Assembly (NCBI RefSeq): GCF_000744785.1 | Contig: NZ_JQMO01000003.1 | Span: 1,984,001-2,048,000, forward strand | Length of the DNA stretch: 64,000 bases | From: Kitasatospora azatica KCTC 9699 | Lineage (GTDB): Bacteria; Actinomycetota; Actinomycetes; Streptomycetales; Streptomycetaceae | Reading direction: 5' to 3' | In this document: piece by piece, positions 40,924 through 50,072 of the stretch | Layout of the letters: every line of letters starts with the position of its first letter | Numbering within the stretch: position 1 is the stretch's first letter | The notes under the pieces: generated by a model | What the model was told of the DNA's origin: nothing | Databases searched by the model: none | What the model saw: only the letters and a program-made list of their open reading frames with translations | Translations under genes and position numbers: made by a program

Positions 40924-41036
40924 GTTGAGCAGTCCTCCGTCGGATCAGGCGCAGACTCTCCAGTGTCGCGCATCGGCGGAGTGAATGGGGGCGGTGTGAG
41001 CGACGGGGCACTGGAACGGGTGGCGGGCGGGCGGTC

Positions 41037-43094
41037 TTAGCGGAGGGTGGCGTTGTCCAGGTAGATCGAGGACTGGCCCGAGGCGCCCTTGGCGGGGACG
41101 AAGTCGACGCCGATCTCGCAGACCTGGTCGCGGTTGGGAATTCCGCCGAGGTTGAGGAAGAGCCGGGTGCCGTTGGAGTCCACGGACTGGCCCCTGTTGT
41201 CGTACCAGGTGAGGGGCCCGCTGCAGCTTGGGCCGGTGCGCAGGTAGAGCTTGGCGGTGGTGCCGCCGGCCTGGTTGCCCCAGGGGGCGGTGCGGGCGGT
41301 GACGGAGAGGGTGAGGTGGCCGCTCAGGTCGGTCGGGGTGCTGTAGTGGCGGTTCAGGATGGACTCGTGCCGCTGGTCGAGCATGACGTCGGACTTGAGC
41401 GAGTGCGTCCCGGTGGCCGCCCACTCGGTGACCGACCAGGGGACGGAGTTGATGGTCTGCCAGTTGCTCCAGCCCTCCACCCCGGTCTCGAAGTCGGCGA
41501 GCAGGGTGGCGGGTCGGGCGGCGGTGACGTCGTCGACGTACACCGAGGCCGGGCCGGTGGCGCCGGTGGCGGGGGTGAAGTCGACGCCGATGTCGTGGAC
41601 GTCGTTGAGGTTGGGGATGCCGGCGAGCGACACCGTGAGCATCACGCCGTCCGGGCCGATCACGGTGGCGCCGCTGTCGTACCAGGCGTTGCCGGAGCCG
41701 GTGCGCAGGTAGAGCTTTGCGGTGGCGCCGCCGGCCTGGTTGCCTCCTGGGGCGGTGCGGGCAGCGGCCGAGAGGGTGGCGTAGGCGCTGAGGTCGAACT
41801 GGCCGTGGTGGTAGAGGAAGAGCTGCTTCTGCTGCGAGAGGTCGGTATCGGCCCTGAGCGAGGAGCTGCCCTGTGAGGACCATTCGTTGACCTGCAGCGG
41901 CCCGTTCGCCTGGTTGTAGGCGGTCCAGCCGTCGGCGCCGGTCTCGAAGCCGTTCAGCAGCTCGACCGGGTCGGCGGGCCGGGCCGGGCCGGCTGCCTCG
42001 GTACGGGCGGAGCGGTCGAGCTCGCCCAGGTTGACCGTCCACGGGTCGTTCATCAGGGCCTTGGCGCCATCCGGGATCTGCTGGGTGAGGCCCCAACTGT
42101 CGTTCCAGGAGAGGAAGTAGCTGGTGGCCGGGTAGCGGTGGTGGATCGCGTCCGACCAGCGGCGGAAGTCGAAGCTGTTCGGGTCGGCGGCGGGCGGGGT
42201 GAGGTTGTTGTCGGTCGGTGCGCCGATCTCGGCGAACGCGAACGGCTTGCCGAGGGCGGTCATCGCGTCGTAGCCCTGAGCGGCGGACGGATCGGCCGGG
42301 TAGCAGTCGAGGCCGACGATGTCGGTGTACGCGGCGCCCGGGTAGTAGCCGGCCGGGTCCGAGGTGTCGCAGAGCGAGGAGTAGACCCAGAGCAGGTTGT
42401 GCAGGCCCTTGGTCTGGGTCAGGTAGGTGTACATGTTCCGCCACACCGCGATGAAGTCGGAACGCTGCTGCCCGCTCCACCAGAAGGCCTGCTGGTACGT
42501 GGAGTTCATCTCGTGCAGCGGACGGAACAGCACCGGCACACCCGCCGCGTCGAGCTGCTGGAGCCCGGCGGCCACCTGGTCCAGGGTGGCGTGCCACTGC
42601 TTGCCGACGGCGGTGGTCGGGTCGGTGATCTGCGCGAAGTCGTCCAGGTGGACGAAGAGCCCGCCGGTGGGCTGCGCGGGGTTGGGTGCGTGGAAGCTGA
42701 CCGAGGCCAGGCCACCCTGCTGCCACCAGTTGATCAGGCCGCTGTTGCAGGAGGTGTCGATGCTGGAGCTGCCGTTGGCGGCATAGTCGCAGGCCAGCAG
42801 GCCGGGGTTCTGGCCGGTCGCCGTCTGAAGCTTCCCCAGCTGGGTGGGCTGCCCGTCGGTGGTGGTCCGGTCGGCCGAGAAGGTCGAGCCGCTGTAGCCG
42901 CCGAAGAAGCCGGAGAGCACCCGGTTGCCCGCCCGGTTCGGTAGTTGGGCCAGCCAGTCGAGCGCCTGCGCGGCGGCCGGCGTGGCCTGCGGGTCGGACG
43001 GGGCCGCGGTGGCCGCCACGGCGGACGGGGCTGTGGCGAGGAGCGGGAGGAGGAGCAGCGCTGATATCAGCGCGGTGCGGAGTCTGCGCAACAT
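41037..43094 (-). CDS. Secreted GH26 beta-mannanase with two carbohydrate-binding modules
   Basis: 685 residues with a Sec signal peptide (MLRRLRTALISALLLLPLLATAPSAVAA). The GH26 catalytic domain covers about 35-340; the acid/base Glu is in VLFRPLHEMN (about 191) and the nucleophile Glu in FAFAEIGAPT (about 287). Two homologous beta-sandwich modules follow, about 380-520 and 530-685, each with the pattern NGFETGADGWTAYN / DFETGVEGWSNWQ, GNQAGG(A/T)TAKLYLRTG and an end SVYVDDVT or SSIYLDNATL. They likely bind mannan or a related glycan. It sits, out of keeping with its neighbours, between DNA-helicase genes. Confidence 0.9.
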   Translation of the reverse strand: MLRRLRTALISALLLLPLLATAPSAVAATAAPSDPQATPAAAQALDWLAQLPNRAGNRVLSGFFGGYSGSTFSADRTTTDGQPTQLGKLQTATGQNPGLLACDYAANGSSSIDTSCNSGLINWWQQGGLASVSFHAPNPAQPTGGLFVHLDDFAQITDPTTAVGKQWHATLDQVAAGLQQLDAAGVPVLFRPLHEMNSTYQQAFWWSGQQRSDFIAVWRNMYTYLTQTKGLHNLLWVYSSLCDTSDPAGYYPGAAYTDIVGLDCYPADPSAAQGYDAMTALGKPFAFAEIGAPTDNNLTPPAADPNSFDFRRWSDAIHHRYPATSYFLSWNDSWGLTQQIPDGAKALMNDPWTVNLGELDRSARTEAAGPARPADPVELLNGFETGADGWTAYNQANGPLQVNEWSSQGSSSLRADTDLSQQKQLFLYHHGQFDLSAYATLSAAARTAPGGNQAGGATAKLYLRTGSGNAWYDSGATVIGPDGVMLTVSLAGIPNLNDVHDIGVDFTPATGATGPASVYVDDVTAARPATLLADFETGVEGWSNWQTINSVPWSVTEWAATGTHSLKSDVMLDQRHESILNRHYSTPTDLSGHLTLSVTARTAPWGNQAGGTTAKLYLRTGPSCSGPLTWYDNRGQSVDSNGTRLFLNLGGIPNRDQVCEIGVDFVPAKGASGQSSIYLDNATLR

Positions 43095-43137
43095 GATCCC
43101 CAGTTCTAACAGAGGATCAGATCGGCCAGGAGACGGC

Positions 43138-43560
43138 TCAGTAGTCCGGGCCGGCGCGGTTGGGACGGACCACGCACAGGCCCCAGATGACGAAGGCGCA
43201 GATCGCGATCACGATGATGGACCAGAACGGGTAGTAGGGGATGGACAGGAAGTTCGCGACGATGAGCAGTGCCGCGACGAGTACACCGACTGTCCGGGCC
43301 CAGAGCGCCAGTCGGAGCAGGCCGACGGTCACGCCGAGGGCGAGGACGCCGAGGACCAGGTGGATCCAGCCCCAGCTGGTCAGGCTGAACTTGAAGACGT
43401 AGTTCGGAGTCCGGACGAAGACGTCGTCCTCGGCGATCGCCATGATGCCGCGGAAGATGTTGAGCAGGCCGGCGATCGCCAGCATCGTGGCGGCGAAGAC
43501 GACCAGGCCACTGGCTATCACCGGGGATTTGTCGTCGCGGGTGTTCGAGGGTGCGGACAT
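43138..43560 (-). CDS. DUF7144-like small membrane protein
   Basis: 140 residues with four membrane helices: ASGLVVFAATMLAIAGLLNIFRGIMAI, then SWGWIHLVLGVLALGVTVGLLR, LWARTVGVLVAALLIVANFL and FWSIIVIAICAFVIWGLCV. The FRGIMAIAEDDVF, SWGWIHLVLG and SIPYYPFWSI segments are typical of a widespread actinobacterial family with unknown role. ATG 43560 has a GAAG ribosome-binding site. Its upstream region, 43561-43764, holds a doubled ACGAGGGGCCCG and a TATGGT -10-like box. Confidence 0.82.
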   Translation of the reverse strand: MSAPSNTRDDKSPVIASGLVVFAATMLAIAGLLNIFRGIMAIAEDDVFVRTPNYVFKFSLTSWGWIHLVLGVLALGVTVGLLRLALWARTVGVLVAALLIVANFLSIPYYPFWSIIVIAICAFVIWGLCVVRPNRAGPDY

Positions 43561-43764
43561 GGCGTGCCTCGCTTCCTGCCGTGAGGTCCTCCTCGCGGAG
43601 GCGGGGCGGCCGCGGCCTGTCGGGACGAGGGGCCCGACGAGGGGCCCGACGCGTCTGCCCCTGGTTTCGACCATAGAGCACTCCTGCTCGCGCGCATCTC
43701 AGTGCAGTTGGGGCGTACTGGCGAGCGGGGCCGAGCCTGCAGCCCGGCTGGGCGGGCGCAGCCG

Positions 43765-44475
43765 TCAGGTCAGCCAGATGTAGGCGGCGAAGCGGCCGGT
43801 GGCCTGTTCGCGGCGGTGTGAGAAGAGGTCCGCGTCCTCGATGGTGCAGCGCGGGTCGCGGCGGATCTCGGCGACTCCGGCGCGGGCCAGCTGCGCGGTG
43901 ATGCCGGCGGGGAGGTCCAGGGCCGGGGTGCCCTGGCGGGTGGTGGACCAGACTTCGGGGAGGGCGGCGGCGGCTTCTTCGCGCATGGCGGCCGGGACTT
44001 CGTAGCAGTGGCCGCAGGCGGCGGGGCCGATCAGGGCGACCATGCGGGAGGGGTCGGCACCGGCCTCGGCCATGGCGGCGACCAGGTTGGGGGCCACGCC
44101 GTCGAGGGTGCCGGCACGGCCGGAGTGGGCGGCTCCGATCACTCGGGCGACGGGGTCGGCGAGGAGGACGGCGGCGCAGTCGGCGCCCAATGATGCGAGC
44201 GCCAAGCCCTGCTCGGTGGTCCAGACGCCGTCCAGGCCGGGGGCGTCGGTGCCCCATGGGGCAGTCACCCGTTGCACGGTGGCGCTGTGCACTTGGCGCA
44301 TCCAGACCACGCGGTCCGGGGCAACCCCAAACTGACTGGCAGTCAGTTCTCGATTCCGCAGCACGTTCTGGTAGTCGTCTGCGGTGGCGCCGCCGAGGTT
44401 GCGGTCGTACGGTGCCGGGCTCACGCCGCCGTGGCGGTCGGTGATGGCGTAACGGATGCCAGCTGCGAGGTCCAT
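43765..44475 (-). CDS. pgeF: PgeF/YfiH-type multicopper-like (laccase domain) protein
   Basis: 236 residues with the conserved metal-site residues: HSATVQ (in MRQVHSATVQ), ADCAAVLLAD and AAHSGRAGTLDGV, then ALIGPAACGHCYEVP. Family members act as purine nucleoside phosphorylase/deaminase-type enzymes or remove wrong amino acids from peptidoglycan precursors (PgeF). In most actinobacteria a copy lies near ftsZ; this one is in an unrelated place, so it may be a second paralogue. The downstream small membrane protein gene is on the same strand but 204 bases away. Confidence 0.85.
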   Translation of the reverse strand: MDLAAGIRYAITDRHGGVSPAPYDRNLGGATADDYQNVLRNRELTASQFGVAPDRVVWMRQVHSATVQRVTAPWGTDAPGLDGVWTTEQGLALASLGADCAAVLLADPVARVIGAAHSGRAGTLDGVAPNLVAAMAEAGADPSRMVALIGPAACGHCYEVPAAMREEAAAALPEVWSTTRQGTPALDLPAGITAQLARAGVAEIRRDPRCTIEDADLFSHRREQATGRFAAYIWLT

Positions 44476-44485
44476 GGCGTCGACC

Positions 44486-46996
44486 CTAGCCTTCGTCCAA
44501 TTCCGCGACGCCGGTGATCCGGTGCAGGGCGAAGGTGTTCAGCTTCTCGGCGTGGTGGTCGAAGGCCGTCACGTACCCGCCTTCCACCTTGACCGGGTCG
44601 ATCACCCGCTGTGAGGCCAGCCCCTCCGCGTTGATGTAGCCGATCCACATCCGCTCGCCCAGCAGCACCGCGGTCTGCAGGGCGGCGAGTGTGTCCGCGG
44701 CCGCTGTGCGCGGGAGTTGGCGGGCGGCGGCCGGGCCCGGGACGGTTTCCCGGCGGACGGCGGTGGCCGCGTGGTCGCCGGCGCGGATCGCCTTCACGGC
44801 GGCGCCGAGCAGCACGTCGTCCGGGGTGGCGGGCCCGTCGGCGACCGGGACCGGGGCGGCTCGGAACGGCGTGCGGTGGCTGTCCGGGCGGGTGATCACC
44901 AGATCGCCCTCGGCCGATTCGGCGGCCGGCGCGTAGCCCATGCCGCGCAGCACGGCCAGCACGGTGTCCGGCCCGGCCTGGGCGGCCAGCACGGTGGGCG
45001 CGAGCAGGCGCAGGCGCAGTTCGACGGCCCGCCGGTCGGCCATGACCTCGGCGAGCACCGCCGGATCGTCGCAGCGCAGGTAGGCGGAGGCGGCACCGAC
45101 CCGGAGGACCCCGTGCCGCCGCGCGACGTCGTCGATCAGGTAGCTGAGCGGCTGCGGGACGGCGGTGCGGGAGTGCTGTTCCAGGAAGGAGTGCAGGTCG
45201 GCGGCGGTGCGGCCGGCGTCCAGGGCACGGCGCACCGATTCGGCGGTGAAGCGGTAGACGGTGGCGCCGCCCTTGGACTCGATCTCGGCGCAGAGTGCGA
45301 GGGCCTGGGCGAGCGGGGTGAGCAGCGGGCCGGGCGCGATCGCGGTCAGGTCGGGCTGCAGGATCACGTGGTCCAGCGGCTGCGGGAGGAGCGGATCCAG
45401 CAGCGGCACCGGGTCGGCGCCGGCCAGCAGTGCGCGGGCCGGGGCGCCGAGTGCGCCGCGCCCGGTGATGCCGAGCAGCTCGGCCTCGGCGAGGGTGAAG
45501 TCGGTGAGCTGGTCGCGCAGGTCGCGGCCGTCCGGGCCGGTGGCGCCGCCGCGCAGTGGGCGGTACCAGCGTTGGACGGGCAGCAGGGTGGCGGCGTCTG
45601 CGACGGCGCCTTGCGGCAGTTCGGCGAGCAGGCCGAGGACGGCGCGGCGGGTGGCGGGGGCCAGCACCCGGTCCAGTTCCGGGCCGAGGGGGGCGCGGGT
45701 CTTGCCCTTGCCGTCGGGGGTGCCGACCAGTCCGGGCACCCGGGTGGCGGCCAGCCAGCTGCGGGCCAGCAGCGTCCAGCGTTCGGCCACCGGCTGCTGC
45801 AGCCACAGGTCGTAGGCGGGGGTCGGGGCCCACACCTCGCCGGTCCTGGCGGTGCTGTCGATGGTCTCGCCGTCGGGGGCGAGCAGGCCCGCGCCGTAGG
45901 CGAGTTCGAGCCAGAACGCGGCCTGCGGCTCGCCGGTCTCCAGGGTGACGGCGGCCCGCTTGAGGTCGCGGACGCCGAGACCGCCGGCCCGCAGGGTGGG
46001 GGGCGGCTGCAGGCCCCACAGGTCGAGCAGTTCCTCGACGGTGCGCACGGCCGTGTAGGCCTGGCCGGCCGCCGCTTTGTCCACAGCCTGTGGATCGCGC
46101 TCGACGGTGGGCACCAGCGGCGGCGGGGTGGGCTCGACGGAGCGGTGGCTGCGCCCGCCGCGCAGGTGCAGGGCCAGCTCGCGGGGGAGCACCACGCTGC
46201 CGGGACCCGAGGGCAGCAGCAGGCCGCGGGCGAGCAGCCACTCGACGGGGCTGCGGGCCTCCTCGGCTGTGACCGGGCGGGCGGCGTCCGGCACGGTGCC
46301 GGTGGGCGGGCCCCAGAGCAGCTTCTCCAACACGCCGAGCGCGGCCGCCGGGGCCTCGGCGAGCAGCTCGGCGCACCGCTTGCGGTCCTCCAGCAGGGCG
46401 GTCAGCGCGGCGACGCCGGTCACCGGGTCGGCTGTGCCGGGCAGTCCGGCGCCGGCCAGCAGCTGCTGCAGCCGGGCCGGGGACATGCCGAGGGTGGCCT
46501 CGGCCAGCGCCGGGCCGAGTCCGGTGCCGCCCGGGCTGGCGGCCGACGGCGCGAGCGCCTCGCGGACCGCGATCACCAGGCGCAGCGCGTTGTCGGGGCC
46601 CCAGAGCAGGGCGCGTTCGCGCAGCGCGGCGAGGGCCTGCGGGAGGGCGGCGATCACCGCCTTGCGGTCCACCGGCTCGGCGCCGGGGTGCGGCTTGACC
46701 CGGGCGGGGCCGGCGAGCAGGTCCCGGACCAGCGTGTCGGGGCTCGCGTCGGGGGCGGCCGCGAGGGCCTCGGCGACCTGCAGGGTGAACCGGTCGAGCC
46801 GCTCCAGCGCGCGCAGGGCCGAGGCCCGGCTGGAGAGTCGGGCGGCGAGCTGGGTGAGGTCGGTCGGCACCGGGTTGAGCAGATCGGGGCGCAGGCGCAA
46901 CAGGGTGGCGAGCGCCTGGTCGCTGCTGGCGCGCAGTTCGTCGGCGAGGGTGCGGGTGCGGGTCCTGCCGGGCTGCCCGTTCGGCTCGGTGGTCAT
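44486..46996 (-). CDS. Helicase-associated protein with XPB/Ssl2-like domain (Helicase_C_3 family)
   Basis: 836 residues. A long, mostly helical region (repeats of ALRALERLDRFTLQVAEALA type) leads to a C-terminal part with LDHVILQPDLTAIAPGPLLTPLAQALALCAEIESKGGATVYRFTAESVRRALDAG, the winged-helix segment shared with XPB and archaeal relatives. It ends with VLLGERMWIGYINAEGLASQRVIDPVKVEGGYVTAFDHHAEKLNTFALHRITGV, a WYL-like domain. No Walker A motif is visible, so it is not itself a helicase. In mycobacteria the orthologous gene adjoins XPB. A TACTCT -10 box seven bases ahead of ATG 46996 implies leaderless transcription. Confidence 0.85.
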   Translation of the reverse strand: MTTEPNGQPGRTRTRTLADELRASSDQALATLLRLRPDLLNPVPTDLTQLAARLSSRASALRALERLDRFTLQVAEALAAAPDASPDTLVRDLLAGPARVKPHPGAEPVDRKAVIAALPQALAALRERALLWGPDNALRLVIAVREALAPSAASPGGTGLGPALAEATLGMSPARLQQLLAGAGLPGTADPVTGVAALTALLEDRKRCAELLAEAPAAALGVLEKLLWGPPTGTVPDAARPVTAEEARSPVEWLLARGLLLPSGPGSVVLPRELALHLRGGRSHRSVEPTPPPLVPTVERDPQAVDKAAAGQAYTAVRTVEELLDLWGLQPPPTLRAGGLGVRDLKRAAVTLETGEPQAAFWLELAYGAGLLAPDGETIDSTARTGEVWAPTPAYDLWLQQPVAERWTLLARSWLAATRVPGLVGTPDGKGKTRAPLGPELDRVLAPATRRAVLGLLAELPQGAVADAATLLPVQRWYRPLRGGATGPDGRDLRDQLTDFTLAEAELLGITGRGALGAPARALLAGADPVPLLDPLLPQPLDHVILQPDLTAIAPGPLLTPLAQALALCAEIESKGGATVYRFTAESVRRALDAGRTAADLHSFLEQHSRTAVPQPLSYLIDDVARRHGVLRVGAASAYLRCDDPAVLAEVMADRRAVELRLRLLAPTVLAAQAGPDTVLAVLRGMGYAPAAESAEGDLVITRPDSHRTPFRAAPVPVADGPATPDDVLLGAAVKAIRAGDHAATAVRRETVPGPAAARQLPRTAAADTLAALQTAVLLGERMWIGYINAEGLASQRVIDPVKVEGGYVTAFDHHAEKLNTFALHRITGVAELDEG

Positions 46997-47220
46997 CCGA
47001 TCCAGAGTAGTCGCAGTCGGTTGCCCGTGGGGGCGGCCGGCGGGAGGGCCGGGTGCTGTCCCAGGTGGCGGCGGGTGGTGGGCGGGGGCGGGCCGCCGCA
47101 GGTGGTGGGGGTGGCGGGGAGTCGGGTGGGGCATAGGCCGGGTAGCTCTCGCGTGGTTGGACGCCAGTCGGTAGCGTCAGCGGACGGCGGGGCCTGGAGC
47201 ACGGAACAGGGTGGCGGGCG

Positions 47221-48087
47221 ATGGCGGGTGAGCAGTCGGGCGGACGGCCGCAGCAGCGGTCCGACACGGCTTCGGGCGGCGGCGCGGGGCAGCAGCCGGC
47301 ACAGTCGTCCCCGCCGCAACCGCCCGAGCGCCCCGCCGAGGCGTTGACCGGCGGCCTCTCCGGTGGCGAGTGGTGGCGGGTGGAGGGACCCTGGCGGGTC
47401 TTCGGCGCCGCCCGGCCCGAGCCCGAGGAGGAGAGCGTCTACGCCCCCGCCCCGCAGGTCCCGGTGGAGCCGGCGCCCGCCAACGGAGAGGCCGCCGGGG
47501 GTGCCTCGGCCTGGCTGATCGCACCGGCCACGCCCGGCCCGTTCCGGGTGCCGACGGTCGCGGACTTCCCCGGCTGGGACGCGGTGACCATCGAGTTCCC
47601 GCTCGACGAGGTCGAGCCCGCCGAGGCCGTCGCCGACCCGAGGCTGATCCCGGACCAGCGGGCGGGCGAGGAGGCCCCGGCCGAGGTCGAGCCGACGGGG
47701 GAGGTGGGGGAGGGGGCGCTCGCCAGGGGGCTGCTGACCGGTCGCCGCCCCTCGCCGCTGCTGCTGCTCGCGGCGGCCGTGCTGCTGGGCGGGGCGGTCA
47801 GCGGGTTGATCCTGGTGTTGCTGGCCGGCTGGGGCCTGGCCTACCTCTCGGCCCGACTCGGCGACCTGATGAAGAAGTTCGTCGTCTTCGGCATCCCGCT
47901 GCTCACCATGAGCGGTTCCAGCATCTGGTTCTGGGGCCGTGCCCAGGGTCGCTGGGGCGAGCCGCTGGCCAAGGGGTCGCCCGCGACCCACGCCGCCTTC
48001 GCCGCCGCCCCGGGCGTGCTGCGGGTCGCCGCCGTGGTCTCCGCACTCGTCCTGCTCGCGGTCGCGTTGCGCCGGCGCAGGGCCTGA
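47221..48087 (+). CDS. Hypothetical membrane protein with disordered N-terminal half
   Basis: 288 residues. The first 170 are Gln/Pro/Gly/Glu-rich and probably disordered, with conserved-looking patches WWRVEGPWRVFGAARPEPEEESVYAPAPQVP and FRVPTVADFPGWDAVTIEFPLDEVEPAEAVADPRLIPDQ. Three helices follow (LLLLAAAVLLGGAVSGLILVLLAGWGLAYL; FVVFGIPLLTMSGSSIWFW; GVLRVAAVVSALVLLAVAL). No family is recognised. ATG 47221 follows a GGGTGGCGGGCG stretch and a TAGCGT -10-like box about 45 bases upstream. Confidence 0.7.
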   Translation: MAGEQSGGRPQQRSDTASGGGAGQQPAQSSPPQPPERPAEALTGGLSGGEWWRVEGPWRVFGAARPEPEEESVYAPAPQVPVEPAPANGEAAGGASAWLIAPATPGPFRVPTVADFPGWDAVTIEFPLDEVEPAEAVADPRLIPDQRAGEEAPAEVEPTGEVGEGALARGLLTGRRPSPLLLLAAAVLLGGAVSGLILVLLAGWGLAYLSARLGDLMKKFVVFGIPLLTMSGSSIWFWGRAQGRWGEPLAKGSPATHAAFAAAPGVLRVAAVVSALVLLAVALRRRRA

Positions 48088-48162
48088 CGAAAAGTCGGGC
48101 AGGGCCTGGCGAAGAGTCGGGCGGGGCCTGACGAAGAGTGGGGAGAGCTGCCTGACGGACCG

Positions 48163-48747
48163 TCAGGAACCGAGCTTCTGGGCCAGCTTGACCAGCGCCG
48201 CGCGCCGCGTCGCGAGGCTGTCCTCGGGCAGGTCGGCCATCACCATGGTGATCACCTTGGGGACGGCGAACCACCAGGCGGAGAGCGCGAAGACGGCGTA
48301 CAGCAGGTGCTGCGGCGGGAACTCGTCGGAGAAGGTGCCGGCCCGCTGCGCCTGGGCGATGGCGGTGACCCGCTCCGCGTAGTAGGCGGCGCGTTCGGAG
48401 TCGCGGGCGGTGGGGCCCGACTCGACCAGCAGGCCCTCCCAGCGCAGCAGGCGCAGGAAGGTCGGGTGGGTCGAGTGCCAGTCGAACAGCAGGCCGGCGA
48501 ACTCGCCGAGGTCCTCGCAGCGTTCGGGCAGTGGCGAGGCGGCCTGCATCACCTTGGCCAGCTCCTGGTCGACCACGTGGCCGAAGAGCTGCTCCTTGTT
48601 GCCGAAGTACTGGTAGAGCCGCTCCTTGTTGACGCCGGCCTTCTTGGCGATCCGGTCCACCCGCGCGCCCTCGGGTCCGTACTCGGCGAACTCGTGTACG
48701 GCGGCGTCCAGTAGCAGCTGCTTGGTCTTCGCGGTGTCCCATGCCAT
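48163..48747 (-). CDS. TetR-family transcriptional regulator
   Basis: 194 residues. The N-terminal TetR helix-turn-helix is KTKQLLLDAAVHEFAEYGPEGARVDRIAKKAGVNKERLYQYFGNKEQLFGHVVDQEL. The variable C-terminal ligand domain starts near residue 65. It is divergent from a small membrane protein and two palindromic sites lie between them, so it probably represses itself and its neighbour. A TAGACT -10 box seven bases upstream of ATG 48747 means the transcript is probably leaderless. Confidence 0.92.
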   Translation of the reverse strand: MAWDTAKTKQLLLDAAVHEFAEYGPEGARVDRIAKKAGVNKERLYQYFGNKEQLFGHVVDQELAKVMQAASPLPERCEDLGEFAGLLFDWHSTHPTFLRLLRWEGLLVESGPTARDSERAAYYAERVTAIAQAQRAGTFSDEFPPQHLLYAVFALSAWWFAVPKVITMVMADLPEDSLATRRAALVKLAQKLGS

Positions 48748-48776
48748 GGGCGCAAGTCTACGCACCCGAGCGGCAT

Positions 48777-48799
48777 CTCCAACCAAGTAGTTGGACAAG
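48777..48799. promoter_or_regulatory. TetR operator, copy near the tetR start
   Basis: CTCCAACCAAGTAGTTGGAC shares its left half and centre with the perfect palindrome 42 bases away, but its right half is degenerate. It lies about 17 bases upstream of the TetR gene's -10 box (48755-48760). Confidence 0.7.
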
Positions 48800-48818
48800 C
48801 GTGGCCGCCCGTGGAAGA

Positions 48819-48842
48819 CTCCAACCAACCAGTTGGTTGGAG
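48819..48842. promoter_or_regulatory. TetR operator, perfect 24-bp palindrome
   Basis: CTCCAACCAAC (48819-48829), CA, then GTTGGTTGGAG (48832-48842): 11 pairs without mismatch. It ends 19 bases before the ATG of the divergent membrane protein, just ahead of its ribosome-binding site, so binding would block that transcript. Confidence 0.85.
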
Positions 48843-48861
48843 TTTCTGGAGGGGGTCCACC

Positions 48862-49167
48862 ATGTCCGTTCCCAAGGTTCCCAGCGTTCCCACCGTGCAC
48901 CAGCGCGCCGTGATCACCTGGCTCGCCGTCTATCCGACGATCACCACGGCCCTGGCCCTGATCGGCCCGCACACCACCCACCTGCCGCTCTTCCTGCGCA
49001 CCCTGATCCTGACCGTGGTCGTGGTCCCGGTGGTGGTGTACGGGCTGATACCGCTGCTGCTGAAGGCCCGCGGCGCCGCCCTGACCCGCAGCGCGAAGCA
49101 CGGTCGGGAGCAGCGCGACGAGGCCGTGGCGGAGCCGGCCGGCTACTCCCGCAGCGCCGTCGTGTAG
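48862..49167 (+). CDS. Small two-helix membrane protein under TetR control
   Basis: 101 residues. Two helices (WLAVYPTITTALALIGPHT; LFLRTLILTVVVVPVVVYGLIPLLL) are followed by a basic tail. The P-x-L-R-T-L-I-L-T pattern resembles small membrane proteins that accompany TetR regulators in streptomycetes; function unknown. CTGGAGGGGG ten bases upstream is a strong ribosome-binding site. The last 25 bases overlap the 3' end of the opposite-strand methyltransferase gene. Confidence 0.8.
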   Translation: MSVPKVPSVPTVHQRAVITWLAVYPTITTALALIGPHTTHLPLFLRTLILTVVVVPVVVYGLIPLLLKARGAALTRSAKHGREQRDEAVAEPAGYSRSAVV

Positions 49168-50027
49168 CGGATCGCCGTGCGCCGCACCAGGCTCCCGTCG
49201 GGTGCGCCGAGCGGGGCGAGCGCCGCCAGCGCGGCCTGCTTGGCCTCGTCCAGCCGCCCGGCCGGGATCGCCTCCAGCACCCCGCGCCAGCCGCCGGCCC
49301 GCTGCGAGCGCCACCAGGCCTCGGCATCGGGGTAGTGGGTGGCGGCCGGGTACTCGATGGTACGGACGTCGGTGAAGCCCGAGCGGTGGAGCAGTTCGGC
49401 CGCCTCCTCGGGGCTGCGGCCCAGCGGGTTGAACCTGGCCGCCCGGCTCTGCCGCAGCCGGGCGGCCTCCGGCGGCAGGAAGGCGTTGAGCGCGGCGCCC
49501 GGCCGCTCCCAGCCCGGTTCGTCCGCGCCGAAGGCGGTGAAGCCGAGCCGCCCGCCGGGCACCAGCACCCGGTGCAGCGAGGCAAGCGCGGCGGCCGGGT
49601 CGGGGGTGAAGATCACCGCGAAGGAGGAGAGCGCGGCCTCGAAGGAGTGGTCGGGAAAGCCCAGCGCCTCGGCGTCGTCCACCCGGACGCTGACGTTGCG
49701 CAGGCCCCGCCCGGTGGCCTCGGAGCAGGTGGCGCGGACCATCCCGGGGGCCAGGTCGACCCCCACCACGTAGCCCTCGGGGCCGACCTCGGCCAGCGCC
49801 GCGAAGAGTACGGCGCCGCGCCCGCAGCCGACGTCCAGCACCCGGTCCCCGGGCCGCAGTCCGGCCAGGCCCGCGAGCTTGGCGCCGATCGGATTGAAGA
49901 AGCCGCCGTTGGCCTCGTCGTACTCCTCGGCGGCGAGCGAGAAGGCGTGGGCCAGGGCCTGCTTGCGGCGGTGTGCCGCCTGGGCCGGGTCGGCGGGTGA
50001 CTCACCTCGGAGCTGAGTGTTCGTCAT
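49143..50027 (-). CDS. SAM-dependent class I methyltransferase
   Basis: 294 residues. Motif I is VLDVGCGRGAVLFAALAEVG; other features are YVVGVDLAPGMVRA, RVDDAEALGFPDHSFEAALSSFAVIFTPDPAAALASLHRVLVPGGRLGFTAFG. It resembles UbiE/small-molecule methyltransferases with an extended C-terminal half. The FSLAAEEYDEANGGFFNPIGAKLAGLAGL lead-in is common to antibiotic and quinone-type enzymes, but no partner genes are present. ATG 50027 is chosen; an ATG 11 codons upstream is also possible. Confidence 0.85.
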   Translation of the reverse strand: MTNTQLRGESPADPAQAAHRRKQALAHAFSLAAEEYDEANGGFFNPIGAKLAGLAGLRPGDRVLDVGCGRGAVLFAALAEVGPEGYVVGVDLAPGMVRATCSEATGRGLRNVSVRVDDAEALGFPDHSFEAALSSFAVIFTPDPAAALASLHRVLVPGGRLGFTAFGADEPGWERPGAALNAFLPPEAARLRQSRAARFNPLGRSPEEAAELLHRSGFTDVRTIEYPAATHYPDAEAWWRSQRAGGWRGVLEAIPAGRLDEAKQAALAALAPLGAPDGSLVRRTAIRYTTALRE

Positions 50028-50072
50028 ACCGTCATGGTGGTCCGGTGTGTGCTGCATCACAAGAGTCCGGCA

